Below are positions 47,272 to 56,806 of a stretch of 64,000 nucleotides of DNA, in pieces; the stretch's first letter is position 1, and each line of letters starts with the position of its first letter. The notes below the pieces were generated by a model. It saw only the letters and a program-made list of their open reading frames with translations, did no database searches and was not told the origin of the DNA. A program made the position numbers and the translations under genes. The DNA is taken from positions 1 to 64,000 of the forward strand of contig JARIBO010000057.1 in assembly GCA_029257405.1 (NCBI GenBank), read 5' to 3'. Source of the DNA: Caryophanales bacterium. GTDB taxonomy: Bacteria > Bacillota > Bacilli > Bacillales > Amphibacillaceae.

Positions 47272-48108
47272 TCAACCTTCCAAAATTTCTTGTAATTTTA
47301 AATCCATATTTTCTACATTTACTTGTTTTTCTGTCCATATATTAAATGCTAATTCAGCTTGATATAATAACATGGTATGACCTGTATGAATATTTGCACC
47401 TTGAATTATTCCAGATTTCAAAAACTGAGTCATAATCGGTTGATAAACTATATCACTAATTATTACATTTGATTTAAGGTTTGTTAAGTTAATAATTTGT
47501 GCATCAACATTCGGTTTCATCCCAACAGAAGTTGTCTGAATAATTATATCATATTGATTTAAGACTTGTTCAGCTGTATCTAAAGTAATCACTTCTGTTT
47601 TACCTATTAAGTTTGTCTGTTTAATCTCTTCTGCTTTTTCTAATGTTCGGTTTGCGATATCTATATTCAAGTAACCACTAATTTTCAGACCATTATATAT
47701 ACCTCGAGCCGCGCCACCTGCCCCTAGTATTAGGATATTTGGTATAGACTCTTTTATTTTTGGATAAGCTTTTTCCAATGATTTAACATACCCTAATCCA
47801 TCTGTATTATACCCAACTAATTTACCGCCTATATTTAAGACGGTATTAACAGCGCCAATTCTACTCGCTTGATCGTCTAATTCATCTAACTCTTGAATAA
47901 TTTTTTCTTTATAAGGTACAGTAACATTAAAACCGTTAATATTTTTTTTACGTAGATCATTAATTGCTTCTGTAAAATTAGAGTTTAAGCTTATTTCAAA
48001 AATTTCATAACTACCATTTATTTTGGTCGTTTCCATAAATTGTTCATGAATCCAAGGGGATAAAGAATGTTTGATTGGATATCCAATCAAACCAAATAAG
48101 TAAGCCAT
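47272..48108 (-). CDS. aroE: Shikimate dehydrogenase
   Basis: A 278-residue NADPH-dependent enzyme that reduces 3-dehydroshikimate in aromatic amino-acid synthesis. The substrate domain has GYPIKHSLSPWIHEQF, INGFNVTVPYKEKI and GAVNTV; the NADP site is ILILGAGGAARGI (about residue 127); the end has TGHTMLLYQAELAFNIW. It lies between yqeH and yhbY. Confidence 0.97.
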   Translation of the reverse strand: MAYLFGLIGYPIKHSLSPWIHEQFMETTKINGSYEIFEISLNSNFTEAINDLRKKNINGFNVTVPYKEKIIQELDELDDQASRIGAVNTVLNIGGKLVGYNTDGLGYVKSLEKAYPKIKESIPNILILGAGGAARGIYNGLKISGYLNIDIANRTLEKAEEIKQTNLIGKTEVITLDTAEQVLNQYDIIIQTTSVGMKPNVDAQIINLTNLKSNVIISDIVYQPIMTQFLKSGIIQGANIHTGHTMLLYQAELAFNIWTEKQVNVENMDLKLQEILEG

Positions 48109-48121
48109 TTTTCACTACTCC

Positions 48122-49225
48122 TTAAAAGAATGATTTTCTAATTGAAGTTATTGTACCTTTGGGACTATGTGCTGAAACTGTAATATCTCCTGTTTTAGTC
48201 GTTATCCAACCTAAACCTGGAAATACAATGTCATGTTGTCCTGGTTCAATCTTAAATGTACTTTCTCTTTGTTCTGGTAAGTTTTTCAACGTTTCGCTAT
48301 TTGGTGGTGTCAATAATTTTCCAAGTTGATTTTTAAATAATTCATCTGCATTTTCTAATTTTGTTCTATGAATAGGAACTTCGTTTGCAAAATAACAAAC
48401 AAACGATTGACGTTCTCCCTTTATAAAGTCAAAACGTCCAAGACCACCAATAAATAATGTTTGCTCACTATTTAATTGATATGTCCTTGCTTTTATTTCT
48501 TTTCTTGGAGTAATCAACTTTAAATCTTTATTTGAAACATAATGTGCCATTTGATCTGGATTCACAATACCAGGTGTATCAATTAAACTTCCTTGATCAT
48601 CAAGCGGGATTTCAATAAACCCTAGCGTTGTTCCTGGGAAGTAAGATGTCGTAATGACTTCTTTAAGTCCTGTTGCTTCATCAATATATTTATTTATAAA
48701 GGTAGATTTACCGACATTTGTTATTCCGACAACATATATATTTTTACCTTCTCGATAAGCATTCATGTTCTTAGCAACTTCTTCCATCCCTACACCTGTA
48801 GCTGAAGAAATTAAAAAGACATCAATCACATTTAAATTCGCTTCGTTTGCTAACGTTCTTAACCATTGTGTCACTTTACGTAGGTTTGTTGACTTAGGCA
48901 GTAAATCTACCTTATTTCCAACTAATATTATCGGGTTATCCCCAACAATTCTTGGTAAACTACTAATTAAAGTACCATCTACATCAAATATGTCTATCAA
49001 ATGAACAATAAGACCTTTTGATTCACTTATTGAACTAACCATTGCTAAAAAATCATCATCTGTTAATGATACAGGCATATGTTTATTATAATGTTTTAAT
49101 TGAAAGCACCTTTTACATAAAACATCTTCGTTTTTCAATGACGATGCTGGCACATAACCTAGCGCTTCTTTATCTTCAGATTGAAGAGTCACACCGCATC
49201 CACCACATAAATAAGTTTCACTCAT
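48122..49225 (-). CDS. yqeH: Circularly permuted GTPase YqeH
   Basis: A 367-residue GTPase needed for 30S assembly. An N-terminal zinc finger (CGGCGV...CKRCFQ) precedes a permuted G domain: G4 VGNKVDLLPK (about residue 103) comes before G1 VVGITNVGKSTFIN (about 164) and G3 IDTPG. It overlaps yqeG by 8 bp. Confidence 0.97.
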   Translation of the reverse strand: MSETYLCGGCGVTLQSEDKEALGYVPASSLKNEDVLCKRCFQLKHYNKHMPVSLTDDDFLAMVSSISESKGLIVHLIDIFDVDGTLISSLPRIVGDNPIILVGNKVDLLPKSTNLRKVTQWLRTLANEANLNVIDVFLISSATGVGMEEVAKNMNAYREGKNIYVVGITNVGKSTFINKYIDEATGLKEVITTSYFPGTTLGFIEIPLDDQGSLIDTPGIVNPDQMAHYVSNKDLKLITPRKEIKARTYQLNSEQTLFIGGLGRFDFIKGERQSFVCYFANEVPIHRTKLENADELFKNQLGKLLTPPNSETLKNLPEQRESTFKIEPGQHDIVFPGLGWITTKTGDITVSAHSPKGTITSIRKSFF

Positions 49226-49742
49226 TAATTTGTCTCCTCTCTAATTGACCTTTCTTATAAAACCTTTCTAATAACAAACTTTCGATTTTACGGTTAAATT
49301 GAGTAATTGGTGCATCACTTTTTACGAGTGGATCAACTAAAATAGTATATAATCCCGCTAAATTCCCGCCTAATATATCCGTTAGTAACTGATCACCAAT
49401 AATAGCTACCTCAGATTTATCTAATTGTAATTGTTCACATGCTCGAGTAAAAGATATAGGTAAAGGTTTCATTGCCTTTCCTATATAAGGCATATTTAAA
49501 GGATAAGCAAAAGTAGTTACCCGATCAATTTGGTTATTAGAAATTATTAAAACTTCAATTTTGCTTGAACCAAATAAATCAAACCAATCTTTGACTTCAT
49601 CTGTCGCAAATGCCTTATTCCAAGGAATTAACGTATTATCTAAATCTACGATAACACCTTTAATTCCTAATTTAATTAAATCTTCAGGCTGAAGATCAAA
49701 AATTGAATTTATTTGTTTATTTGGTAAAAAGTTATTTAACAA
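49218..49742 (-). CDS. yqeG: YqeG-family HAD phosphatase
   Basis: A 174-residue HAD hydrolase of the YqeG/IIIA type. The catalytic motif is GVIVDLDNTLIPWN (Asp-x-Asp), then VLIISNNQ and VAIIGDQLLTDILGGN. I choose TTG 49742 as start: AGGGGTGA lies 5 nt upstream and the protein then begins MLNNFLPNKQI, like the family. A TTG at 49769 in frame has no ribosome site. First gene of the operon reaching to yqeM. Confidence 0.93.
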   Translation of the reverse strand: MLNNFLPNKQINSIFDLQPEDLIKLGIKGVIVDLDNTLIPWNKAFATDEVKDWFDLFGSSKIEVLIISNNQIDRVTTFAYPLNMPYIGKAMKPLPISFTRACEQLQLDKSEVAIIGDQLLTDILGGNLAGLYTILVDPLVKSDAPITQFNRKIESLLLERFYKKGQLERRQINE

Positions 49743-50113
49743 ATCAGTCACCCCTAAAGTTATTGACAATCAATACATTTGTTTATTATGTATGACGTAT
49801 TAAAACATTAAATTCTAAGAGTGTTAAGTTTAACATATTACTGCCTTCAATACTATTTCAGTCAATCATTAGCTATTATTTTGTTCGTTTAATTATAGAT
49901 TTATTATTCACTTCTTATTTAGTGGTAATATTAAGCATTTACTTTTATTTAACAATATTTATTTGATAATTAAATAATAATTTAAAAACCTTTATTTTTA
50001 CCTTGATAATCATTATACTGTTTACTGTACGTATAATTTTGTGGGATAATTTATTTATTTTTATATTAATACATATTTTCACATAATAAAACATTTCAAA
50101 AGGGGATTATTTT
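49743..50113. other. Intergenic region between yqeG and mnhA (divergent)
   Basis: About 370 nt of very AT-rich DNA with no convincing gene. It must hold both divergent promoters. TTTATT (49991-49996) and TATACT (50014-50019) at 17 nt spacing is the best candidate for mnhA. A 7-1-7 partial dyad TGATAAT-C-ATTATAC (50004-50018) overlaps it. A good AAAGGGG site precedes mnhA. No RNA element was recognised. Confidence 0.5.
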
Positions 50114-52447
50114 ATGATTTTTGCAGTCTTTGCGCCATTATTGGTTGCATTATTTATTCCTCAAGTTAGTAAAATAAAACATAAGATACATACAGGATAT
50201 TTTGTTGCACTTGTTCCACTGTTTATTTTTGTTTATTTTATTCAATTTGTTGGTGAAGGATTTCAACCTATTATGCAAACGATTAACTGGATACCATCGC
50301 TTGGTATAAACTTTGATTTTTATTTAGATGGTTTAAGTTTACTTTTTGTTTTGTTAATCAGTGGAATTGGAACACTTGTTGTGTTGTATTCTATCTACTA
50401 TCTTGATTACACAGAAAGACTTGGATCATTTTACGTATATTTATTAATGTTTATGACAGCAATGTTTGGAGTCGTTTTATCTGATAACGTATTTGTTTTA
50501 TATTCTTTTTGGGAATTAACTTCAATATCGTCATTCCTTTTAATTGGTTATTGGCATTTTAACGAACGCTCTAGATATGGTGCACTAAAATCTTTATTAA
50601 TTACTATATTTGGTGGATTAAGTATGTTAGGTGGACTTATTTTACTATCAGTTATTACTAAAACAACAAGTATACAAGAAATGATTACACAAACTGATTT
50701 TATTTTGAGTAGTAATTATTTACCTCTCATTCTTGTCTTCATTCTACTTGGTGCTTTTACTAAATCTGCACAGTTCCCTTTCCACATATGGTTGCCAGAT
50801 GCGATGGAAGCTCCTACACCAGTTAGTGCTTATCTTCACTCTGCGACAATGGTTAAAGCAGGAATTTATTTAGTAGCTAGATTTTCACCAATATTTTCAG
50901 GATTCGAATGGTTCTTTATTAGCGTGAGTATAATTGGAATCCTCACACTCTGTTGGGGATCATTTATGGCAGTCCGTCAGACTGACTTAAAAGCAATTTT
51001 AGCTTACTCAACAATCAGTCAGCTAGGTATGATTATGGCAATGTTAGGTTTTGGAACAAAGGCTGCTATATTCGCTGCTGTTTTCCACATTCTTAACCAT
51101 GCTACTTTTAAAGGTAGTCTGTTTATGGTAGCTGGTATCATTGATTTAAAGACAGGTACACGTGATATAAGGAAGCTAGGCGGATTATTTACATTGATGC
51201 CAATTACAGCAACACTCGCATTATTTGGGACATTTTCAATGGCCGGGGTTCCATTGCCTTTCTTAAATGGTTTTTATAGTAAAGAAGCATTTTTTACTTC
51301 TACTTTATCTTTAAACGAAGGAAGTTTAGCGTTTACTAACTTTTTAGTTACAATCATACCTTATTTAGCAGTCTTAGGTAGCATTTTCACATTTGTTTAT
51401 TCAATGTATTTATTCTTTGATGTCTTTATGAAAAAGGATAAAGCAAAAATTGACTTAAACAAAAAATACGAGCCTTCATTTGGTATGTTAATATCACCTT
51501 TAGTATTAGTTATAGGTGTTGTATTAATTGGTTTAATGCCTAATTTATTTAATTCAGGTTTTCTTGCTCACGCAGCAACAAGTATTAGTGGTGAAACAGA
51601 CTTTGCCCAAATTTCTTATTGGCATGGGTTCAATACACCATTTATTATGTCTCTTACTGTTTTAGGTATAGGTACTGTGCTCTATACATCGATGAACAAG
51701 TGGATGGGAATTTATTCTGTATTTCCCGGTAATCTCAGTTTTAACCGTGTATATGATTGGTTGCTTGCTAAAACAGATTCAGTTTCAGAAAAAATCACTC
51801 ATTCTTATATGACTGGGTCACTCCGTACATATATGTCAATTATATTAGTAACTATGTTTATAGTTACATTTATTACGATGTATTTAACAAATGGTTTTGC
51901 AATAGATTTAACTGATTTAGCTGAAATTACTATACTGGAAATTGTTGTAGTCGCTTCTATTTTAATTGCTGCAATTGCAACGCTATATTCAAATAATAAT
52001 GTTGCTGCAATATTAATTTTAGGTATTGTTGGTTATGGAGTAGCGATATTATTTGTAATTTACCGAGCTCCAGACATTGCATTAACTCAACTCGTTATTG
52101 AAACAGTTACCGTAGCTCTGTTTTTATTAACATTTTATCATTTCCCTAAATTAAAGAAACGTCAAGAGTCTGTTAAAACCAAATCTGTTAATTTAATTAT
52201 TTCAGCAGGATTTGGATTGATGATGACATTAATTGGTATCTCTGCTGTTAGTAGTAATTGGTTTGATAAGATATCAGATTACTTTATTGAAACGTCTCTA
52301 CCTCTTGGTGGCGGAAGAAATATTGTAAATGTTATCTTAGTTGATATGCGTGGCGTTGATACTTTATTTGAAATTACAGTTTTAGGTATCGCTGTCTTTG
52401 CCATTTATGGACTCATTAAATTAAGAAAAGATAAGGGGGATTTGTAA
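50114..52447 (+). CDS. mnhA: Na+/H+ antiporter subunit A (Mrp/Mnh)
   Basis: A 777-residue largest subunit of the Mrp cation/proton antiporter, for Na+ export and pH homeostasis. The N-terminal part is NuoL-like with VLYSFWELTSISSFLLIGYW, FPFHIWLPDAMEAPTPVSAYLHSATMVKAG and ILAYSTISQLGMIM. The C-terminal part (about 560-777) holds the MbhD/E-like helices with RAPDIALTQLVIET and ends in GGGRNIVNVILVDMRGVDTL. Length is normal for MnhA alone (about 774-801), so mnhB is not fused on. It is followed directly by mnhC. Confidence 0.97.
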   Translation: MIFAVFAPLLVALFIPQVSKIKHKIHTGYFVALVPLFIFVYFIQFVGEGFQPIMQTINWIPSLGINFDFYLDGLSLLFVLLISGIGTLVVLYSIYYLDYTERLGSFYVYLLMFMTAMFGVVLSDNVFVLYSFWELTSISSFLLIGYWHFNERSRYGALKSLLITIFGGLSMLGGLILLSVITKTTSIQEMITQTDFILSSNYLPLILVFILLGAFTKSAQFPFHIWLPDAMEAPTPVSAYLHSATMVKAGIYLVARFSPIFSGFEWFFISVSIIGILTLCWGSFMAVRQTDLKAILAYSTISQLGMIMAMLGFGTKAAIFAAVFHILNHATFKGSLFMVAGIIDLKTGTRDIRKLGGLFTLMPITATLALFGTFSMAGVPLPFLNGFYSKEAFFTSTLSLNEGSLAFTNFLVTIIPYLAVLGSIFTFVYSMYLFFDVFMKKDKAKIDLNKKYEPSFGMLISPLVLVIGVVLIGLMPNLFNSGFLAHAATSISGETDFAQISYWHGFNTPFIMSLTVLGIGTVLYTSMNKWMGIYSVFPGNLSFNRVYDWLLAKTDSVSEKITHSYMTGSLRTYMSIILVTMFIVTFITMYLTNGFAIDLTDLAEITILEIVVVASILIAAIATLYSNNNVAAILILGIVGYGVAILFVIYRAPDIALTQLVIETVTVALFLLTFYHFPKLKKRQESVKTKSVNLIISAGFGLMMTLIGISAVSSNWFDKISDYFIETSLPLGGGRNIVNVILVDMRGVDTLFEITVLGIAVFAIYGLIKLRKDKGDL

Positions 52448-52448
52448 A

Positions 52449-52787
52449 ATGGAAATTATTATTTCGATTTTAGCTGGATTGTTATTTTCTGTTGGTATTT
52501 ATAATATACTACAAAAACAGTTATTAAGAATCGCTATTGGAACAGGACTAATTTCTCATGCTGCTCACCTTTTTATTTTAACGATGGGAAAATTAAAGCG
52601 TGGTCAGCCCCCTATTATTCAAGAAGGTATTACAGAGTATACAGATCCATTACCGCAAGCTCTTATTTTAACATCTATCGTTATTAGTTTCGGTGTAACA
52701 AGTGTTATATTAGTTTTAGCTTATCGAACAATTAACGAAAATGATACAGATAATATTGAAGAATTAAGGGGTAACGACAATGACTAA
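52449..52787 (+). CDS. mnhC: Na+/H+ antiporter subunit C
   Basis: A 112-residue NuoK-like membrane subunit with three helices and the typical TDPLPQALILTSIVISFG. It begins 1 nt after the mnhA stop and overlaps mnhD by 8 bp. The usual mnhB between A and C is absent. Confidence 0.96.
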   Translation: MEIIISILAGLLFSVGIYNILQKQLLRIAIGTGLISHAAHLFILTMGKLKRGQPPIIQEGITEYTDPLPQALILTSIVISFGVTSVILVLAYRTINENDTDNIEELRGNDND

Positions 52788-54255
52788 CTTAGCAATTTTA
52801 CCAATTATCATTCCATTGTTTGCTGCAATAGTTTTAGCTTTTACTACAAAAAAAGTTAAAATATCTAGAGTTTTAGCTAAAGCATTTGCCGTAATCAATC
52901 TAATTATTGTTATATACATAACATATGAAGTATTTACGAATGGAAGTATTATTTTAGAAACAGGGAGTTGGAAGGCACCTTATGGAATCATTTTTGTTGC
53001 AGACATTTTTTCTATTGTAGTTGTCTTAACATCTAGTATTTTATCAACTGCCATTATCTTTTTTGCAACGCGAACCGTTCCAGAAAAGAAAGAGATACAC
53101 TACTTTTATGCTATGGTTTTCTTTTTAATTAGTGGTGTGTCTGGTGCTTTTTTAACAGGTGACTTATTCAACTTGTTTGTGTTCTTTGAAGTATTACTTA
53201 TGGCTTCTTATGGATTAATAACTTTAGGTGGCGATAAAGAACAACTGAGAGAATCACTTAAATATGTATTAATTAATTTATTTTCATCGATTGTTTTTGT
53301 AACAACTGTTGCTTTTCTGTATTCAGTTGTTGGAACAGTTAACATGGCACAAATTGCTGAACGTGTTCATGAGGTAGAGCAACAAGGTATACTAACAGTT
53401 ATCGGAATAGTTCTCTTCTTTGTCTTTGCAACAAAAGCTGCACTTTTCCCACTGTATTACTGGATGCCTAAATCATATGTTGTACCTAATCCAGTTGTTT
53501 CAGCACTCTTTGGTGCGTTACTCACTAAAGTTGGTATCTATTCGATTATTCGTGTATTTACTTTAATATTCATCTTTGAAACAGAATTAACGCATACTTT
53601 ATTTTTATGGATCGCTGGTTTATCAATGATTTTTGGAGTGATTGGCGCCTTATCGACTAATGATATTAAAATGATTGTTGCCTATAACGTTATTCCTTCC
53701 ATCGGGTTTATTTTATATGGACTTGCGATATTCAATCAAGACGCTCTAAGTGGTTCTATTTATTATTTGATTCATGATATGATAATAAAAGCAGCACTCT
53801 TCTTAATTGTAGGTGTCATCGTTTATGTAGCTGGTACATCTGATTTAAGGAAAATGGGAGGCTTAATTCATAATTATCCTCTACTAGGATGGATATTATT
53901 CATTTCAGCATTTGTATTAGCTGGTATCCCTCCTTTAAGTGGTTTTATTGGCAAAATCCTCTTAATAAAAGGTTCTTTTGCAAATGACGAAATAGTAATT
54001 GTTGTTATTGCTCTTCTTTCCAGTTTACTTATTTTATATTCTATAATGAAGATATTTATTCAAGGATTTTGGGGAGATAAACAAGAAAACTTGTCTAAAA
54101 AGTCAATTAAAGGTTTCTTATCACCTATCATTTTCTTATTATGTATTTCAATATTTTTAGGTGTTGGAGCAGAATGGGTATATCCAAATGTTGAATTAAT
54201 CTCTGAATATTTATTAGATCCAGAAATATATATTAATTCAGTTTTAAAGGAGTAA
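52780..54255 (+). CDS. mnhD: Na+/H+ antiporter subunit D
   Basis: A 491-residue NuoN/NuoM-like subunit with about 14 helices. DLFNLFVFFEVLLMASYGLI, TKAALFPLYYWMPKSYVVPNP and FVLAGIPPLSGFIGKI are characteristic of MnhD. It overlaps mnhC by 8 bp and precedes mnhE by 6 nt. Confidence 0.97.
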   Translation: MTNLAILPIIIPLFAAIVLAFTTKKVKISRVLAKAFAVINLIIVIYITYEVFTNGSIILETGSWKAPYGIIFVADIFSIVVVLTSSILSTAIIFFATRTVPEKKEIHYFYAMVFFLISGVSGAFLTGDLFNLFVFFEVLLMASYGLITLGGDKEQLRESLKYVLINLFSSIVFVTTVAFLYSVVGTVNMAQIAERVHEVEQQGILTVIGIVLFFVFATKAALFPLYYWMPKSYVVPNPVVSALFGALLTKVGIYSIIRVFTLIFIFETELTHTLFLWIAGLSMIFGVIGALSTNDIKMIVAYNVIPSIGFILYGLAIFNQDALSGSIYYLIHDMIIKAALFLIVGVIVYVAGTSDLRKMGGLIHNYPLLGWILFISAFVLAGIPPLSGFIGKILLIKGSFANDEIVIVVIALLSSLLILYSIMKIFIQGFWGDKQENLSKKSIKGFLSPIIFLLCISIFLGVGAEWVYPNVELISEYLLDPEIYINSVLKE

Positions 54256-54261
54256 TCGACT

Positions 54262-54738
54262 ATGGCCTTTCAAATCGTCGTTAATTTAATTATCTCATTT
54301 ATGTGGATGTTTTTAAGTGAAAGTTATACTTTAATAACTTTCACTTTAGGTTATATCGTAGGAATATTATTACTGCTTATTTTAAATAGATTTTTCGCTG
54401 AACGTTTTTATCTTGAAAGATTATATAAAATTATTTTACTCTTTTATATTTTCATTAGAGAATTAATACTTTCAAATGTTGACGTAGTTAAATTAGTTTA
54501 TGCTAAAAACCCTAATTTCGAACCTGGTATTTTTGCAATGCCGGTTGACCTTAAAAAGAACTGGGAAATAACTTTACTTGCTAATTTAATTACACTGACA
54601 CCTGGAACGTTATCAATCGCATTATCTGATGATAATTCTTATATCTTCATTCATGCGATGCATATTGATGAAAAAGAGCAATCTATTTACGAAATAAAAA
54701 ATACATTTGAAAAAGCGATTATGGAGGTAACAAAATGA
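54262..54738 (+). CDS. mnhE: Na+/H+ antiporter subunit E
   Basis: A 158-residue subunit with two to three N-terminal helices and a cytoplasmic tail. The motifs IREL, NPNFEPGIFAMPVDL and ANLITLTPGTLSIALSDD are diagnostic. It overlaps mnhF by 4 bp. Confidence 0.95.
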   Translation: MAFQIVVNLIISFMWMFLSESYTLITFTLGYIVGILLLLILNRFFAERFYLERLYKIILLFYIFIRELILSNVDVVKLVYAKNPNFEPGIFAMPVDLKKNWEITLLANLITLTPGTLSIALSDDNSYIFIHAMHIDEKEQSIYEIKNTFEKAIMEVTK

Positions 54739-55046
54739 CTAGCTTGTTGAGTTTTCTTGATTCAACTTTACAGATTGTTACAGTTATTTGTTTATTGGGA
54801 ATAGCACTTTCATTAATTTTATTAATTTATCGGGTAATCGCTGGACCTTCGAATCCTGATCGAGCTATGGCTTTAGATGTTATCGGAGTTTGTTTAATGG
54901 CTGTTGCAGCATTAACATCTATTTTAGTTATTACAACAAAATTAACAGATGTTATTTTATTAATTGGTATTTTGTCATTCATTGGGACTTTAGCTTTGGC
55001 AAAATACATAGAAATGGGTGTTTTAATTGAGCGCGATGATGATTGA
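54735..55046 (+). CDS. mnhF: Na+/H+ antiporter subunit F
   Basis: A 103-residue subunit with three helices; YRVIAGPSNPDRAMALDVIGV is the MnhF signature. Overlaps both neighbours, mnhE by 4 bp and mnhG by about 20 bp. Confidence 0.95.
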   Translation: MTSLLSFLDSTLQIVTVICLLGIALSLILLIYRVIAGPSNPDRAMALDVIGVCLMAVAALTSILVITTKLTDVILLIGILSFIGTLALAKYIEMGVLIERDDD

Positions 55047-55413
55047 TTTAATTTCTGTTATTACGTATATCTTAATCATTTTATTTTTGTTAATCGGAAC
55101 GTTTTTTATCTTTTCGAGTGCGGTAGGTATTATCAGATTCCCAGGTGTTTTTACAAGACTTCACGCAGCTACAAAAGCTCCTACATTAGGTATTGCAAGT
55201 CTGTTAATTGGAACTTTCTTATTTTTATACGTTGCGCATGGATTATTAAGTGGTAAACTTTTATTAGCGATAATATTTATTTTACTTACGAGTCCCGTCG
55301 GTGGACATGTTTTATCGCGTGCTGCACATAAAAGTGGAGTCAAACCTTACTTAAGGCACAGAGAAGATGAATATGAAGATTATATGAAAGAAAAAAATAA
55401 ACCTGCTAAATAG
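55027..55413 (+). CDS. mnhG: Na+/H+ antiporter subunit G
   Basis: A subunit of about 128 residues with three helices and the signature IIRFPGVFTRLHAATKAPTLG (two blocks). The TTG at 55027 has GGGTG about 7 nt upstream; ATGs at 55036 or 55039 are alternatives. Its stop codon lies inside the terminator hairpin shared with mtnN. Confidence 0.93.
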   Translation: MSAMMIDLISVITYILIILFLLIGTFFIFSSAVGIIRFPGVFTRLHAATKAPTLGIASLLIGTFLFLYVAHGLLSGKLLLAIIFILLTSPVGGHVLSRAAHKSGVKPYLRHREDEYEDYMKEKNKPAK

Positions 55414-55424
55414 CAGGTTTATTT
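55395..55424. terminator. Bidirectional terminator holding the stop codons of mnhG and mtnN
   Basis: A 14-bp stem (AAATAAACCTGCTA with TAGCAGGTTTATTT) with a 2-nt nominal loop. mnhG stops at 55411-55413 and mtnN at 55419-55421, both inside the hairpin. Confidence 0.85.
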
Positions 55425-56114
55425 TTTTATGTTGTCAATTGTTTCTATAATTACTTTTGCAGAATTATTTGCTGCTTCTTTTAAAAATTGATCAAATGAT
55501 ATGGATGAATCTTTACCCGCAATATCAGATAAAGCTCTTATAACTACAAACGGGATATTGTAAGAATAACAGATTTGAGCAACACTTGCAGCTTCCATTT
55601 CTACAGCTACGACTTCAGGGAAATTAGATTTAATATGTTCTACTTGGTCATCGCGACCAATAAACGAATCTCCTGTTGCTATTATACCAATGTCAGCTGC
55701 AACGTTTAGTTTTGAAACACTAGCTTTTACTAAATTAATTAGTTTTTCATCAGCAATAAATGTCTCAGGCATTTGAGGAACTTGCCCTAGTTTATAATTA
55801 AATACTGTAGCATCAACATCATGATGAATGACTTCACTTGAAATAATAATGTCACCTACTGAATTATTTTCTTTTAAACCACCTGCACTACCCGCATTAA
55901 TAACAATTGATGGTTTAAATTTCTCAAGTAGTATCGTTGTTGATTTAGCAGCATTTACTTTTCCTATACCTGATTTTATAAGGACAACTTTTTTCGTTCC
56001 TAATTGTCCTAAATAAAAATCAATTCCAGAAATGTGTTGTTCAGTAACTTGAGTCATTTTTGATTTTAAGAGAGCTATTTCTTCATCCATAGCTCCAATA
56101 ATTCCAATTACCAA
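55419..56114 (-). CDS. mtnN: 5'-methylthioadenosine/S-adenosylhomocysteine nucleosidase
   Basis: A 231-residue nucleosidase of SAM by-product recycling and the autoinducer-2 route. The start MVIGIIGAMDEEIALLKSKM, NAGSAGGL, ATGDSFIGRDDQVE and VAVEMEAASVAQIC match the family, with catalytic Glu and Asp (ALSDIAGKD). First of a tail-to-tail arrangement with the Mnh operon; it follows yrrS. Confidence 0.97.
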   Translation of the reverse strand: MVIGIIGAMDEEIALLKSKMTQVTEQHISGIDFYLGQLGTKKVVLIKSGIGKVNAAKSTTILLEKFKPSIVINAGSAGGLKENNSVGDIIISSEVIHHDVDATVFNYKLGQVPQMPETFIADEKLINLVKASVSKLNVAADIGIIATGDSFIGRDDQVEHIKSNFPEVVAVEMEAASVAQICYSYNIPFVVIRALSDIAGKDSSISFDQFLKEAANNSAKVIIETIDNIKK

Positions 56115-56124
56115 TTTAATTCAC

Positions 56125-56778
56125 CTATTTCTTATCGTTCTTCTTTAAATGTTCTAATCTTTGAGTTTGCCAACCCTGATTATCAACCCATGTTAAATAA
56201 ACTCGGTAAAATTCAGTTTCATCGCTATCTGATATAGTTGAAATTACTTTTTGATCACCATTATTTTCAACTCGCCATTCAACCATGTCATCTTCAGATA
56301 CCCCTGTTACTTCACTGACTGCACTTTTTATTTCAATTCTATCTTGAGAACCATTTTGATAATTGGTTTTATGGGGACCTTTTTGACTTGTCCCACTTGG
56401 TGCCCAATCACCTACAAAAGCTTTAAGAACATTGGAGTCTTCTATTTTTTCAGATTCAATTTCTTTTAATGAATTACCTGAATTTTTTTCTTTCTTTTCC
56501 TTAGCTGCTTCTTCTTTTGCTTTTTTATCTTCTTCTTGTTTTATTTTTTCTTCTTCTTTTTCTTTTGCTTTTTTATCTTCTTCTTTTTCACTTACTTTTT
56601 GTTCTTCTAAAGAATTATCTTGATTACCGTCTGATTCTGCATTCTTATTTAATACAATTAAAGATAAAAGAATTGTAAGAAATAAAAAAGCTAGTGCAAT
56701 AAAAATCATTAAATTACGGTTTATTCGACGTTTTCTTAGATGTCGATTAGATCGCGTCTTTAATTTGTTATCTACCAT
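56125..56778 (-). CDS. YrrS-like membrane protein (DUF1510)
   Basis: A 217-residue protein: basic cytoplasmic N-terminus (to 24), one membrane helix (25-46), a long E/K-rich coiled coil (about 60-100), and a C-terminal DUF1510 domain with FVGDWAPSGTSQKGPHKTNY. The ATG at 56778 is preferred, with AGGAGG 7 nt upstream. The function is unknown; in B. subtilis yrrS is next to a penicillin-binding protein gene, which is absent here. Confidence 0.88.
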   Translation of the reverse strand: MVDNKLKTRSNRHLRKRRINRNLMIFIALAFLFLTILLSLIVLNKNAESDGNQDNSLEEQKVSEKEEDKKAKEKEEEKIKQEEDKKAKEEAAKEKKEKNSGNSLKEIESEKIEDSNVLKAFVGDWAPSGTSQKGPHKTNYQNGSQDRIEIKSAVSEVTGVSEDDMVEWRVENNGDQKVISTISDSDETEFYRVYLTWVDNQGWQTQRLEHLKKNDKK

Positions 56779-56806
56779 AACCAATCCTCCTAGGTAAAGA
56801 TAGCTT

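Noticed and set aside
50004-50018. Fur/PerR-like 7-1-7 box upstream of mnhA
   Set aside because: Only the inner five of seven pairs match and the region is very AT-rich, so chance is likely.
50114-52447. mnhB fused to the end of mnhA
   Set aside because: The C-terminus matches the normal MnhA end (GGGRNIVNVILVD), and the total length is that of MnhA alone.
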